DNA of 64,000 nucleotides from Candidatus Hydrogenedentota bacterium (GTDB taxonomy: Bacteria > Hydrogenedentota > Hydrogenedentia > Hydrogenedentales > CAILVY01): assembly GCA_029565395.1 (NCBI GenBank), contig JAKQOG010000108.1, positions 1 through 64,000 of the forward strand. The letters are read 5' to 3'. The notes below the pieces were generated by a model that was not told where the DNA came from, did no database searches, and saw only the letters and a list, made by a program, of their open reading frames with translations. The position numbers and the translations under genes are program-made. This document shows, piece by piece, positions 15,950 to 23,715 of this stretch (positions within the stretch are counted from its first letter, which is position 1; every line of letters starts with the position of its first letter).

Positions 15950-17776
15950 ATGAAAAGAATACCGGGCTACCGCATAGACCCCTTCACGAATCACCTTAAT
16001 GTCGTCTTTATGATATTGTTTGTTGGCTTTTCCCCCTTATTTCTTCATGCGGAGCCGTATGCAGGGCGCCCATATACAGACGGCGACGCATATGCGGATA
16101 CATGGGTGGCCACGGATGATCTTGGCCGCACTCAACCTGGCATCCAGGAAGCGGGACCGGTTAAGCCGGGAAAATATGTGGGCATTTTCTATTGGACGTG
16201 GCATTGTCCCAATCCGGGTGGTCCCAATGATGTAACGAAGATTATTAGGGACGCCGCGCCTGGCGCCGCGATTGAATGGCCACAAAATAGCGCGCCGTAT
16301 CACTGGGGTGAGCCGGAATTGGGGTATTACGTGATGACGGACCCATTCGTGATCCGGAAACACGCCAGTATGCTGGTGGACGCGGGCATTGATGTTGTTC
16401 TCTTCGATACAACGAATCCTCCTATGACCTGGAAAGAGGAATATGAGGCGCTGTGCCGCGAATACACCGCCATGCGTCAAGAAGGCGCACGCACGCCGAC
16501 GATAGGCTTCATTGCGCCGTTCGGCGACCCCACGTCCATCACGGATCAACTCTGGAAAGATTTGTATCAGCCGGGGCTGTGGAAGGACTTGTGGTTTGTG
16601 TGGAAAGGAAAGCCGCTGATGCTTGCGAACCGCGAATTCATCAAAGACCCGGCGATGCTGGAATTTTTCACCTATCGCCGCCCCATGCCGGATTATTGGA
16701 TCGGTCCGACCGGGCCGGACCAGTGGAGTTGGCTTGAAGTCTTTCCACAACACATTTTCAAGAACAGTGAAGGCGCCGTGGAACAAATGAGCGTGGGTGT
16801 GGCGCAGAATGCGTTGCCGAATACGCCGGGTCCCGCGCCAATGAGTCACAAAACCGGTGCGATGGGCCGTAGCTGGCACAACGGCGCAAAGGATCCCCGT
16901 GAAGGCGCGGTAAATCTTGGACTCAATTTCGAAGAGCAATGGGGCCGTGCTCTGGAAGTGAATCCGGAGTTCATTTTCGTGACCGGCTGGAATGAGTGGG
17001 TCGCCGGGCGCTACATGGAATGGAGCAAGTACAAGGAATCCGAGTGTTATTATCCCGCCGGCCTGTTTGTGGATGAATATACGCAGGAATACAGCCGCGA
17101 CTGCGAACCCATGCGTGACGGCCACACCGACAATTATTACTATCAACTGGCAAGTTGGGTGCGGCGGTTTAAAGGGGTGCGGGAACTGCCGAAAGCGCAT
17201 GGCCCTAACACCATCGCGGTGGACGGAACGTTCGAGGATTGGAAACCGGTCGTTCCGGAATACCGGGACACCATCGGCGATGTGAAACACCGAGATCATC
17301 CCGGTTATGGCAATATGCCCTATAAAAACGACACAGGCCGGAACGATTTCGTGATCGCTAAGGCGGCTTATGACGCCCAAAACCTGTATTTCTTCGTTCA
17401 GACGCTTTCCCCTATCACGCCACACACCGATTCGCATTGGATGCTGCTGTTGCTCGATGCGGATCAAGACGGGAAAACCGGCTGGCTGGGGTATGACTAT
17501 GTCGTGAACCTGGAAGTCATCAGTGACACCGCAACCACGGTGAAAGCATGGCGAAACGGTACCTGGGAAACGGCAGGCAAGGCAGAATATCGCGTGAACG
17601 GCAACGGCATGGAATTATCCGTTCCTCGCGCCTTGATTGGCAAAACAGACGGCGCCCCCGCATTCGATTTCCATTGGGCGGATAATATACAAAGTTTCGG
17701 CGATGTTTCGGAATTAGGCGTCAATGGCGACAGTGCACCCAACCGGCGATGGAATTACCGGTATACTGGAATATAA
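15950..17776 (+). CDS. Secreted glycoside-hydrolase-like protein (GH71/GH99-like) with CBM9-like C-terminus
   Basis: A 608-aa exported protein. The signal segment runs to about residue 36 (cut near FLHAEPY). A TIM-barrel-like region (about 55-430) shows YVGIFYWTWH, MLVDAGIDVVLFDTTN and FIFVTGWNEWVAGR, the pattern of GH71/GH99-like glycan-acting proteins. The last 150 residues, from NTIAVDGTFEDWKPV, form a CBM9-like beta-sandwich (DDWLxxDADxDxxTGWxGYDYVVN pattern). Bacterial relatives are numerous in PVC genomes and mostly uncharacterised. The ATG at 15950 gives an uninterrupted signal peptide; the frame is open back to 15875 but without a credible start. The last bases overlap no other gene; an ICMT-like gene follows 20 bases later. 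A decayed scrap of the same C-terminus lies at 20271. Confidence 0.8.
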   Translation: MKRIPGYRIDPFTNHLNVVFMILFVGFSPLFLHAEPYAGRPYTDGDAYADTWVATDDLGRTQPGIQEAGPVKPGKYVGIFYWTWHCPNPGGPNDVTKIIRDAAPGAAIEWPQNSAPYHWGEPELGYYVMTDPFVIRKHASMLVDAGIDVVLFDTTNPPMTWKEEYEALCREYTAMRQEGARTPTIGFIAPFGDPTSITDQLWKDLYQPGLWKDLWFVWKGKPLMLANREFIKDPAMLEFFTYRRPMPDYWIGPTGPDQWSWLEVFPQHIFKNSEGAVEQMSVGVAQNALPNTPGPAPMSHKTGAMGRSWHNGAKDPREGAVNLGLNFEEQWGRALEVNPEFIFVTGWNEWVAGRYMEWSKYKESECYYPAGLFVDEYTQEYSRDCEPMRDGHTDNYYYQLASWVRRFKGVRELPKAHGPNTIAVDGTFEDWKPVVPEYRDTIGDVKHRDHPGYGNMPYKNDTGRNDFVIAKAAYDAQNLYFFVQTLSPITPHTDSHWMLLLLDADQDGKTGWLGYDYVVNLEVISDTATTVKAWRNGTWETAGKAEYRVNGNGMELSVPRALIGKTDGAPAFDFHWADNIQSFGDVSELGVNGDSAPNRRWNYRYTGI

Positions 17777-17796
17777 ACCGAAAAAGGATCTTCATT

Positions 17797-18387
17797 ATGG
17801 ACCCAGTGGCAATAGAGCAGGTGAGCACGCTCCTTTGTCTGTTGGTCCTTCCCGTGGGCTGGCTGGAATATCGGATATTGGAGAAAAGCCGATGGGGCGT
17901 CCTGTTGAGCGTTATCAATTTGGCGCTGCTGTACGGTCCTTGGGTGGTGCTCGGCTGGAGGTCGTTTACCGGGCTTGCCTTTTCCCCGAATGTCCTGGTG
18001 GGTTCCGGAATGATGGTTGTTGCCATAGTGCTTTTTTTGACGGGTGTGCCGAGTATTCTCAAGGCTCGCGGGCAAATAACTACATGGCCCGACTCTCTTG
18101 TAACCACGGGGCCTTACCGGTTTATCCGGCATCCGCTTTATGCAGGTCACGCGCTGTTAATCGTGGGCGGTATGCTCGCGGCGGCCCCCACCCAGTTGTT
18201 TATGGCTACGCCTGTCCTCTGGATCATTGCGATAATTGCCTCGCGATATGAGGAGACACATCGGCTCCAAATCCGTTTTGGCGAAGCGTACACTCACTAT
18301 AGCGCCCGAACACCCTTCCTTCTTCCTGTCTGGGGCTGGATACTTTACGGGATCATCTATCTGACGTCTGCCTTAAAAGTTCTTTGA
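17797..18387 (+). CDS. Isoprenylcysteine carboxyl methyltransferase (ICMT/PEMT)-family membrane protein
   Basis: A 196-aa integral membrane protein with about five hydrophobic segments. It carries the family signature LVTTGPYRFIRHPLYAGHAL, with a later acidic EETHRLQIRFGEAYTHYS that completes the SAM pocket in this family. Members methylate isoprenylcysteines or phospholipids; bacterial ones mostly have unknown targets. The ATG at 17797 has AAAGGA eight bases upstream. An earlier ATG at 17749 would overlap the preceding gene without a ribosome site. It is 20 bases after the glycosidase-like gene, so probably co-transcribed. Confidence 0.82.
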   Translation: MDPVAIEQVSTLLCLLVLPVGWLEYRILEKSRWGVLLSVINLALLYGPWVVLGWRSFTGLAFSPNVLVGSGMMVVAIVLFLTGVPSILKARGQITTWPDSLVTTGPYRFIRHPLYAGHALLIVGGMLAAAPTQLFMATPVLWIIAIIASRYEETHRLQIRFGEAYTHYSARTPFLLPVWGWILYGIIYLTSALKVL

Positions 18388-18483
18388 CAGGAGGGGGGAA
18401 AGAGGGGGATGAAATATTCCCTGACCTGGCAACGGCAAAACCGGCCATGAGACGGCTGGTACCCTAGAAATCCCCGAAAATCG

Positions 18484-18512
18484 TTGACTCTATCCAAAGA
18501 TGGCTCTATCAT
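18484..18512 (+). promoter_or_regulatory. Sigma-70-type promoter for the acyl-CoA dehydrogenase gene
   Basis: TTGACT (18484-18489), a 17-base spacer and TATCAT (18507-18512), 46 bases before the ATG. Good match to the vegetative consensus and the only strong one in this gap. Confidence 0.6.
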
Positions 18513-18557
18513 TGATACTTTGTCGATGAAAGTCTAAATACTGAGGGAATCATTATC

Positions 18558-20252
18558 ATGATGTTGTTTAATCCGTCTAACTTTGATCCGCAGGATTACG
18601 ATCCCCGAACGCGGGAAATCATGCTGAAAACCATCGAATTTTTCGAGCAAAAGGGGAAACGCAAGCTCAAAGAAGACGACCGGAATAGGACGTGGTATAC
18701 GGATTTTTTGGAGTCCCAGAGAGATATCCAGGCATTTGCCACCTTCCTGACGCCGAAGGAATACGGGGATGGCGATACGCGGTGGGATACCTTCCGGAAC
18801 TGTGGATATAACGAGATTCTGGGGTTTTATGGTCTTCATTACTGGTATACGTGGCAGGTGTCGATCCTGGGCCTGGGCCCTATCTGGATGTCTCCGAACG
18901 AACTGCTCAAAAAACGCGCGGCACAGCAGTTGCTCGATGGGGAAGTGTTTGCATTTGGACTCTCGGAACGGGCGCACGGAGCGGATGTGTATTCGACCGA
19001 AATGCTGTTGACGCCCAATGGTGACGGCACGTACCGGGCCAACGGGGAAAAGTACTACATCGGCAACGGCAACAAGGCAAAGATGGTGTCGACGTTCGGG
19101 AAAATGGAGGGTTCGGGCGAATATGTGTTCTTTGTTGCCAACTACCAGCAGCCGCAGTATGAGTGCGTGCGAAACGTGGTGAACAGCCAATCCTATGTGT
19201 CGCAATACAAGCTTACGGACTATCCGGTCCCGGAAAGCGAAATTCTTTCTCAGGGGCCGTATGCGTGGGACTGCGCGCTGAACACGGTCAATGTCGGCAA
19301 ATTCAATCTGGGCTGGGCGTCGATTGGCATCAGCACACACGCCTTTTATGAGGCCATCCGGCATGCGGCCAACCGGGTGTTGTACGGCATGCATGTCACG
19401 GACTTCCCGCATGTGAAGCAAATGTTCATTGATGCGTATGCGCGCCTGACCGCCATGAAGCTGTTTGCCTTGCGGGCCGCCGACTACATGCGTACCGCCA
19501 CTGCGGAGGACCGCCGCTATCTGTTGTACAACCCCTTGGTGAAAATGAAAGTAACCACACAGGGCGAGGACGTCATCAACTTGTTGTGGGATGTGATTGC
19601 CGCCAAGGGTTTCGAGAACGATACCTATTTTGAAATGGCGGCGCGCGATATCCGTGCCTTGCCCAAACTCGAAGGCACCGTGCACGTGAACATCGCCCTT
19701 ATCATCAAGTTCATCGCCAACTATTTCTTCAATCCCAAGGAATTTCCTGAAATCGGCCGCCAGACTCAGCCGGCCAATGATGATTTCCTGTTCCGCCAGG
19801 GACCCACAAAAGGCTTGGGGGGAATTCAGTTCCATAATTACTCCATCGCTTATAGCGGCTATGATCTGCCCAATGTGAACGTATTCAAGGAACAAATTGC
19901 CGTCTTCAAGGAGACCTTGATGAAGGCGCCGCCCGATGGTGCACAACTTAAGGACATCGACTTCCTGTTAAGTGTTGGCGAGATCTTTGCCCTGGTAGTG
20001 TATGGCCAGCTTATCCTCGAGAACGCGAAACTCTACGGGATCGGCAATGAACTGGTGGACCAGATCTTCGACTTCATGGTGCGCGATTTCTCCAAGTTCG
20101 CGGTGCAGGTCCTGGGCAAGCCAAGCAGCACTCCGGAACAGGTGGAATACTGCCGCAAGATGATCCGCCGACCGGTGATGGACACCCAGCGTTACGACCA
20201 TGTGTGGAAGGAAGTATTCGCGCTCAAAGATGCATATGAGATGAAGCTGTGA
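18558..20252 (+). CDS. Acyl-CoA dehydrogenase family protein
   Basis: A 564-aa flavoprotein of the acyl-CoA dehydrogenase superfamily, longer than the usual 380-aa form and similar in length to the large variants. The N-terminal helical domain is followed by FAFGLSERAHGADVYSTEM and GEKYYIGNGNKAKMVSTFG, the FAD and substrate-binding beta domain. The C-terminal four-helix bundle includes FNLGWASIGISTHAFYEA. No catalytic Glu was confidently placed. The likely role is alpha,beta-dehydrogenation of an acyl-CoA in the cytoplasm, but no ETF, thiolase or CoA ligase genes are adjacent. GAGGG about ten bases upstream supports the ATG at 18558. Substrate is unknown. Confidence 0.85.
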   Translation: MMLFNPSNFDPQDYDPRTREIMLKTIEFFEQKGKRKLKEDDRNRTWYTDFLESQRDIQAFATFLTPKEYGDGDTRWDTFRNCGYNEILGFYGLHYWYTWQVSILGLGPIWMSPNELLKKRAAQQLLDGEVFAFGLSERAHGADVYSTEMLLTPNGDGTYRANGEKYYIGNGNKAKMVSTFGKMEGSGEYVFFVANYQQPQYECVRNVVNSQSYVSQYKLTDYPVPESEILSQGPYAWDCALNTVNVGKFNLGWASIGISTHAFYEAIRHAANRVLYGMHVTDFPHVKQMFIDAYARLTAMKLFALRAADYMRTATAEDRRYLLYNPLVKMKVTTQGEDVINLLWDVIAAKGFENDTYFEMAARDIRALPKLEGTVHVNIALIIKFIANYFFNPKEFPEIGRQTQPANDDFLFRQGPTKGLGGIQFHNYSIAYSGYDLPNVNVFKEQIAVFKETLMKAPPDGAQLKDIDFLLSVGEIFALVVYGQLILENAKLYGIGNELVDQIFDFMVRDFSKFAVQVLGKPSSTPEQVEYCRKMIRRPVMDTQRYDHVWKEVFALKDAYEMKL

Positions 20253-20270
20253 ACCATTTTGCTCGTCGGT

Positions 20271-20351
20271 TTCTACTGCCTTGACAATATACAAGCTTTC
20301 GACGATGTTTCGGAACTGTGTATTAAAGGCGACAGTGTATCCTCCCTGTGA
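20271..20351 (+). pseudogene. Decayed scrap of a CBM9-like gene end
   Basis: The frame at 20283 reads DNIQAFDDVSELCIKGDSVS. It aligns residue for residue with DNIQSFGDVSELGVNGDSAP at the C-terminus of the protein encoded at 15950-17776, and the DNA also aligns. No upstream coding sequence of that family is attached. It looks like a leftover of a deleted or displaced paralogue, next to the insertion sequences. Confidence 0.55.
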
Positions 20352-20498
20352 TAGAATTATCATTATACAATGACACCGTGATTCCTGTTTATCTGAAAAT
20401 GCTTTTAAATTTATCTCTGTTAATTAGGAGTAATTTCCTCATCACCCAGTGTTCTCAATTTAGCTATATAGCCGCGCATAAATTGAGCGACAAAGGAC

Positions 20499-20862
20499 TT
20501 AAGGGAAAGCGGATGTTAGGGAGATGAAGGGGACGAGATGTTTTTGTAGGATCGCAAAGGTGGTAAACAGTGCCTGACAGAGTTCTTTTGGCGTGTCAAA
20601 GTATTTGTTGTGGGTGGCTTCCTTGCGGGTGTACCACCAGACCTTCTCCGTAGCGTTGAGTTCCGGCGAGTACGGAGGAAGTTGGAAGACCTCTACCCGT
20701 TTGCGGTTTTTCGCGAACCAGGAATAGACTTCCGGCTTCTTGTGGTACGATGCATTGTCTTGTATGAGATAGACGCGATGACGCTGCCGATAATGGGGGT
20801 GAAGACCGAACAAGACCACCTTAAACCAGACTGTTTTCTGTCCAACGATAGGTGCGGGGTAT
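20499..20862 (-). pseudogene. IS630-family transposase, C-terminal fragment
   Basis: The minus-strand frame keeps the DDE end of an IS630 transposase: YLIQDNASYHKKPEVYSWF (second Asp) and LPPYSPELNATEKVWWYTRK (the final Glu). The frame is open up to 20862 (GQKTVWFKVVLFGL precedes), where it meets the left end of the next IS630 element. The N-terminal half and first catalytic Asp are missing, and nothing beyond the intact element supplies them. It is a different IS630 lineage and in opposite orientation to its neighbour. Confidence 0.8.
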
Positions 20863-20934
20863 TATACACAGCGTCATAAATAATTGCGCATAATATTTCG
20901 ATTTTGGTATACTGCTTCCGGAAAGGAGGCAGCT

Positions 20935-21453
20935 ATGCGAAGACTGGAGATTAGTGATGCCGATATCATGCAAGTGGCGCTTCAACAAGAGATCATGCGT
21001 TCGGACGAGTCGCGCTATGATCACCGGCTGCATGGTGTGATGCTGGTCTGCTCGGGATTGAGCACCTACGACGTGGCCGAGTTGTTTGGACAAAGTGCGC
21101 GCACAATTCAATACTGGGTCCGGCGTTTTGAACAGCGCGGTTTCGCAGGCTTGCACGAGGGAGACCGCCCGGGTCGTCCGATGGCCTTGGACGCATCACA
21201 ATTGGCGCAGGTGGGCCAAGACCTGCGCCGCAACCCCCGGCAACTGGGGTATGCCCAAACCCTGTGGGATGGCAAACTGCTTAGTCATCATCTCAGTGCG
21301 GCCTATGGCGTTCATTTAGGCGTGCGCCAATGTCAACGCTTGTTTCGTCATCTGGGATTCCGGCGGCACAAGCCACGTCCGCTTATTGCTCAAGCCGATC
21401 CGCAAGCGCAACGCACATATAAAAAAACTCCAGCGCCTCGCACGGAGAAATGA
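20935..21453 (+). CDS. IS630 transposase, N-terminal part (orfA)
   Basis: 172 aa with two helix-turn-helix units for end binding: LSTYDVAELFGQSARTIQYW, then an arm ending HLGVRQCQRLFRHLGFRR. AAAGGAGG precedes the ATG. The frame leaves the transposase at a run of seven A (21421-21427) and stops at 21453. The catalytic half is in the +1 frame. One A fewer would join the two parts as AHIKKLQRLARR-type sequence. Confidence 0.82.
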   Translation: MRRLEISDADIMQVALQQEIMRSDESRYDHRLHGVMLVCSGLSTYDVAELFGQSARTIQYWVRRFEQRGFAGLHEGDRPGRPMALDASQLAQVGQDLRRNPRQLGYAQTLWDGKLLSHHLSAAYGVHLGVRQCQRLFRHLGFRRHKPRPLIAQADPQAQRTYKKTPAPRTEK

Positions 21454-21973
21454 CATCGACATTTGGTGCGAAGACGAATGCCACTTCCAGCAACACGGCT
21501 CACGGTGCATGATGTGGATACCCCCGGAAGATGCAGACCCGGTCGTCCTGCATGCGCCCACGCGCAAGAGTGTGGCTGTATTCGGCGCGGTGCGTGTGCA
21601 TGATGGCTGTTTCGTCGCACGGCGTGCTGAAACCTTCGACGCAGCATCCTTTGAGGCGTTCCTCGAAAAATTGGTGCGCCACAGGCGTAAGCAACGAAAG
21701 ATGCTGATCGTGGTGGATAATGCGCGCTGGCATCATGCCCGGCAACTGTACCCGTGGTTGCATGAGCATCGTCATGTGATGCAACTGGATTTCTTGCTGC
21801 CGTATAGTCCGGATTTAAACCCGGTAGAGCGCGTCTGGAAGTTGACACGTTACCAGTGTACGCATAACCGTTATTTTCCTGCCCTTGAAGAACTCATTGC
21901 CGCTGTATGGAATCACTTCAACCTTTGGACAAAACCGAACGACACCTTGAGAAGATTATGCGCAATCATTTAA
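21386..21973 (+). CDS. IS630 transposase, DDE catalytic part (orfB, +1 frame)
   Basis: Carries the complete DDE triad region: CEDECHFQQHG (first Asp), MLIVVDNARWHH (second Asp) and LPYSPDLNPVERVWK (Glu). It performs cut-and-paste strand transfer at TA. It has no convincing start of its own. Functional protein would need fusion to orfA by slippage on the A7 run at 21421-21427, or the extra A is an inactivating mutation or sequencing error. Both reading parts are otherwise intact. Confidence 0.8.
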   Translation: MLKPIRKRNAHIKKLQRLARRNDIDIWCEDECHFQQHGSRCMMWIPPEDADPVVLHAPTRKSVAVFGAVRVHDGCFVARRAETFDAASFEAFLEKLVRHRRKQRKMLIVVDNARWHHARQLYPWLHEHRHVMQLDFLLPYSPDLNPVERVWKLTRYQCTHNRYFPALEELIAAVWNHFNLWTKPNDTLRRLCAII

Positions 21974-22008
21974 GACGCTGTGTATAGAATAGACACAAAG
22001 TACTATTT

Positions 22009-22038
22009 TTGATTATCTACTAATGTCTGTGATATAAA
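22009..22038 (+). promoter_or_regulatory. Candidate promoter of the small membrane protein gene
   Basis: TTGATT (22009-22014), 18-base spacer, TATAAA (22033-22038), about 60 bases before the ATG at 22101. It lies just outside the IS630 right end. Confidence 0.4.
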
Positions 22039-22100
22039 CATGTTAATTAGCATAGTTGTTCGTAGAGCAAATTTTGGCAAGAATATCAAGGAGGGACACA

Positions 22101-22520
22101 ATGCAAGATCATGGTCAGAATCAAGAAAATCTAAGTAAATATATTACTGTATACAAACAAGATTGTGAGTCTTACCGATATAATGACAAACTAAAATGGA
22201 GCCGTTTTCAGACAATAATCTTAATTGAAAGTGGAGTCCTTATCGGATTCTTTCAATATTGCTCAACACCTATAGAACGATTTTTTTGGATGATTTTGGG
22301 AACCGTTATTATCCTTATCGCATATCTTCTTGCCTTTAAAGATGGGAAAGACGAGGAAGGTTTTTTAAAAAGGATACGTAATTTTGAACAACAAGAACCC
22401 AAGGCAATACCGTATGAGCAGACTTGCTCTTTTATTTTTGGAGGATCATTCTTGACGGGGTTCGCAGTTGGTTTATTGATAGCTTTTAATATTTTTATTG
22501 CATTCTTTAAATGTATGTAG
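22101..22520 (+). CDS. Small AT-rich membrane protein of unknown function
   Basis: A 139-aa protein: a polar N-terminus (MQDHGQNQENLSKYITVYKQ), then three predicted membrane segments (IILIESGVLIGFF, FFWMILGTVIILIAYLLAF, IFGGSFLTGFAVGLLIAF). AAGGAGGG precedes the ATG with good spacing; an upstream ATG at 22056 lacks one. It is markedly richer in A and T than its neighbours and lies between an IS630 element and a MITE-like repeat, so recent acquisition is likely. The helix-plus-membrane-pair shape recalls small effector-type membrane proteins of mobile islands. I do not recognise a family and assign no function. Confidence 0.75.
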   Translation: MQDHGQNQENLSKYITVYKQDCESYRYNDKLKWSRFQTIILIESGVLIGFFQYCSTPIERFFWMILGTVIILIAYLLAFKDGKDEEGFLKRIRNFEQQEPKAIPYEQTCSFIFGGSFLTGFAVGLLIAFNIFIAFFKCM

Positions 22521-22564
22521 TATTGACTAACTTGGAATAATGTATACTAAATCATTATGCTTTA

Positions 22565-22697
22565 GAACCTCTAACAAAACCGCTTCCTTATGACCATACG
22601 CAATTTTGTGTATTGGACTCGGTACCCCAAACAATGTCATTTTTAAGCATGCTTGTCTCTGTTTAAGAACTCAGGTAATGGGTTTTGTTAAAGGTTC
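22565..22697. mobile_element. MITE-like element with 17-bp terminal inverted repeats
   Basis: GAACCTCTAACAAAACC at the left and the reverse complement of GAACCTTTAACAAAACC at the right end bound 133 bp, with one mismatch. Both ends are flanked by TTA (22562-22564 and 22698-22700), a plausible 3-bp target duplication as in IS5-type elements. The interior has no transposase coding. It is probably a non-autonomous derivative; the family link is inference. Confidence 0.6.
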
Positions 22698-22728
22698 TTA
22701 TTGAAGTTCAAAATAACAATTCCAGCCA

Positions 22729-23601
22729 TTACTTCCATTGGACGGGGGCGGGTTTTCGGTCGATCCAGTGGTGAAAGGTAAATTTGGAATACCCGATGGC
22801 GAGTGCGGCGCACACGCGGTGATGCTTGGGTACGCCGATCAGTTCCGGAATTTTAATGCCGTGATCACATGCCCCCACGATAAAGCCGGTATATAGGCTC
22901 ATCAATCCGAGGGTTTCACACATGAGGCTGGCATTTTGCACGGCTAACTGCGCGCTTTTATCCGGATAGGCGAGGGCGGGGTCCGCGTGCAAGAAGAGCA
23001 GGCAGGGCGCGCCGCGCAATATTTTATCCCGGCCGTCCCGGCCTGATTTTGCGGCGATCTCAAAGCAATCGAGCATTTTCATGGCGCTTTTTACTTCAAT
23101 GGGCTTTATGATTCCGTAGAGTCCGCGAATCACGGGATTTCGGAGCAATTTGGCGCTCTGCCCTAAAAACGCCGCGGTGAGATCAGTGATGTGCTTGAGC
23201 AGGGCGGGATCCTGCACCACGATGTACTGGGTGCCCTGAAAATTATGGCCCGTGGGAGCGAGCCGTGCCGCTTCGATGATTTTCTCCAGATGTTCTTTGG
23301 GCACGGGTGTGTTGTTGAACACCCGCCCGGACCGCCGTGCGCGGAGCAATTCCATCAGGGTATCCGTATTGGGCAGGAGGTCCTTTGCAATGGGCCGAAC
23401 ACTGCCCGGCGGGAAATCGGAGTGTCGAATCGCTCCGTTGGCGCACAAGGCGACACAATGTCCGCAGGAGATACAAAGATCGGGGCGCGCCACACGCGGT
23501 GTAGTTCTCTTTTCTCCGATGGCGAATACCCCTTCGGGGCATGCCTCCGCGCAGGTATTGCAGTGTTTGCACAGATCGGAAACGATGGTTATGTCCGGCA
23601 T
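22729..23601 (-). CDS. Two-[4Fe-4S] ferredoxin-nitroreductase fusion
   Basis: A 290-aa protein. Residues 1-60 hold two ferredoxin clusters: C11, C14, C17, C21 (CKHCNTCAEACPEG) and C43, C46, C49, C53 (CISCGHCVALCANG). The remainder is an FMN nitroreductase fold with RRSGRVFNNTPV, AARLAPTGHNFQ and the later GLMSLYTGFIVGA. Such fusions are common in anaerobes and pass ferredoxin electrons to a flavin for reduction of nitro or other electron-poor compounds. The natural substrate is usually unknown. It is transcribed alone and divergent from the ADP-ribosylglycohydrolase-like gene. Confidence 0.92.
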   Translation of the reverse strand: MPDITIVSDLCKHCNTCAEACPEGVFAIGEKRTTPRVARPDLCISCGHCVALCANGAIRHSDFPPGSVRPIAKDLLPNTDTLMELLRARRSGRVFNNTPVPKEHLEKIIEAARLAPTGHNFQGTQYIVVQDPALLKHITDLTAAFLGQSAKLLRNPVIRGLYGIIKPIEVKSAMKMLDCFEIAAKSGRDGRDKILRGAPCLLFLHADPALAYPDKSAQLAVQNASLMCETLGLMSLYTGFIVGACDHGIKIPELIGVPKHHRVCAALAIGYSKFTFHHWIDRKPAPVQWK

Positions 23602-23715
23602 AAGCTCTCCTGATAGTCATTTTTTATCTATACGTTGCGGGTAGAGTACCATAGGCCGGGTTGAATTTCCGGTTTTGAGGCGGTAGGCTCCTTCCCGGTG
23701 CAGGAAGGATCCATT

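Larger units (their letters stand above)
20865..21984 (+). mobile_element. IS630-family insertion sequence, about 1.12 kb
   Basis: Imperfect terminal inverted repeats of about 30 bp bound the element. The left end is TACACAGCGTCATAAATAAT; the right end reads, in reverse complement, TACACAGCGTCTTAAATGAT, and similarity continues through TTGCGCATAAT. Each end is flanked by TA (20863-20864 and 21985-21986), the duplicated target typical of IS630/Tc1-like elements. It carries a transposase split by a frameshift and abuts a fragment of another IS630 transposase. Confidence 0.85.

Noticed and set aside
16037-17467. Minus-strand frame of 476 codons opposite the glycosidase-like gene
   Set aside because: Composition is that of an antisense frame (His/Arg/Ile-rich) with no motif or start signal.
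18534-19946. Minus-strand frame of 470 codons opposite the acyl-CoA dehydrogenase
   Set aside because: Shadow frame of a well-supported gene.
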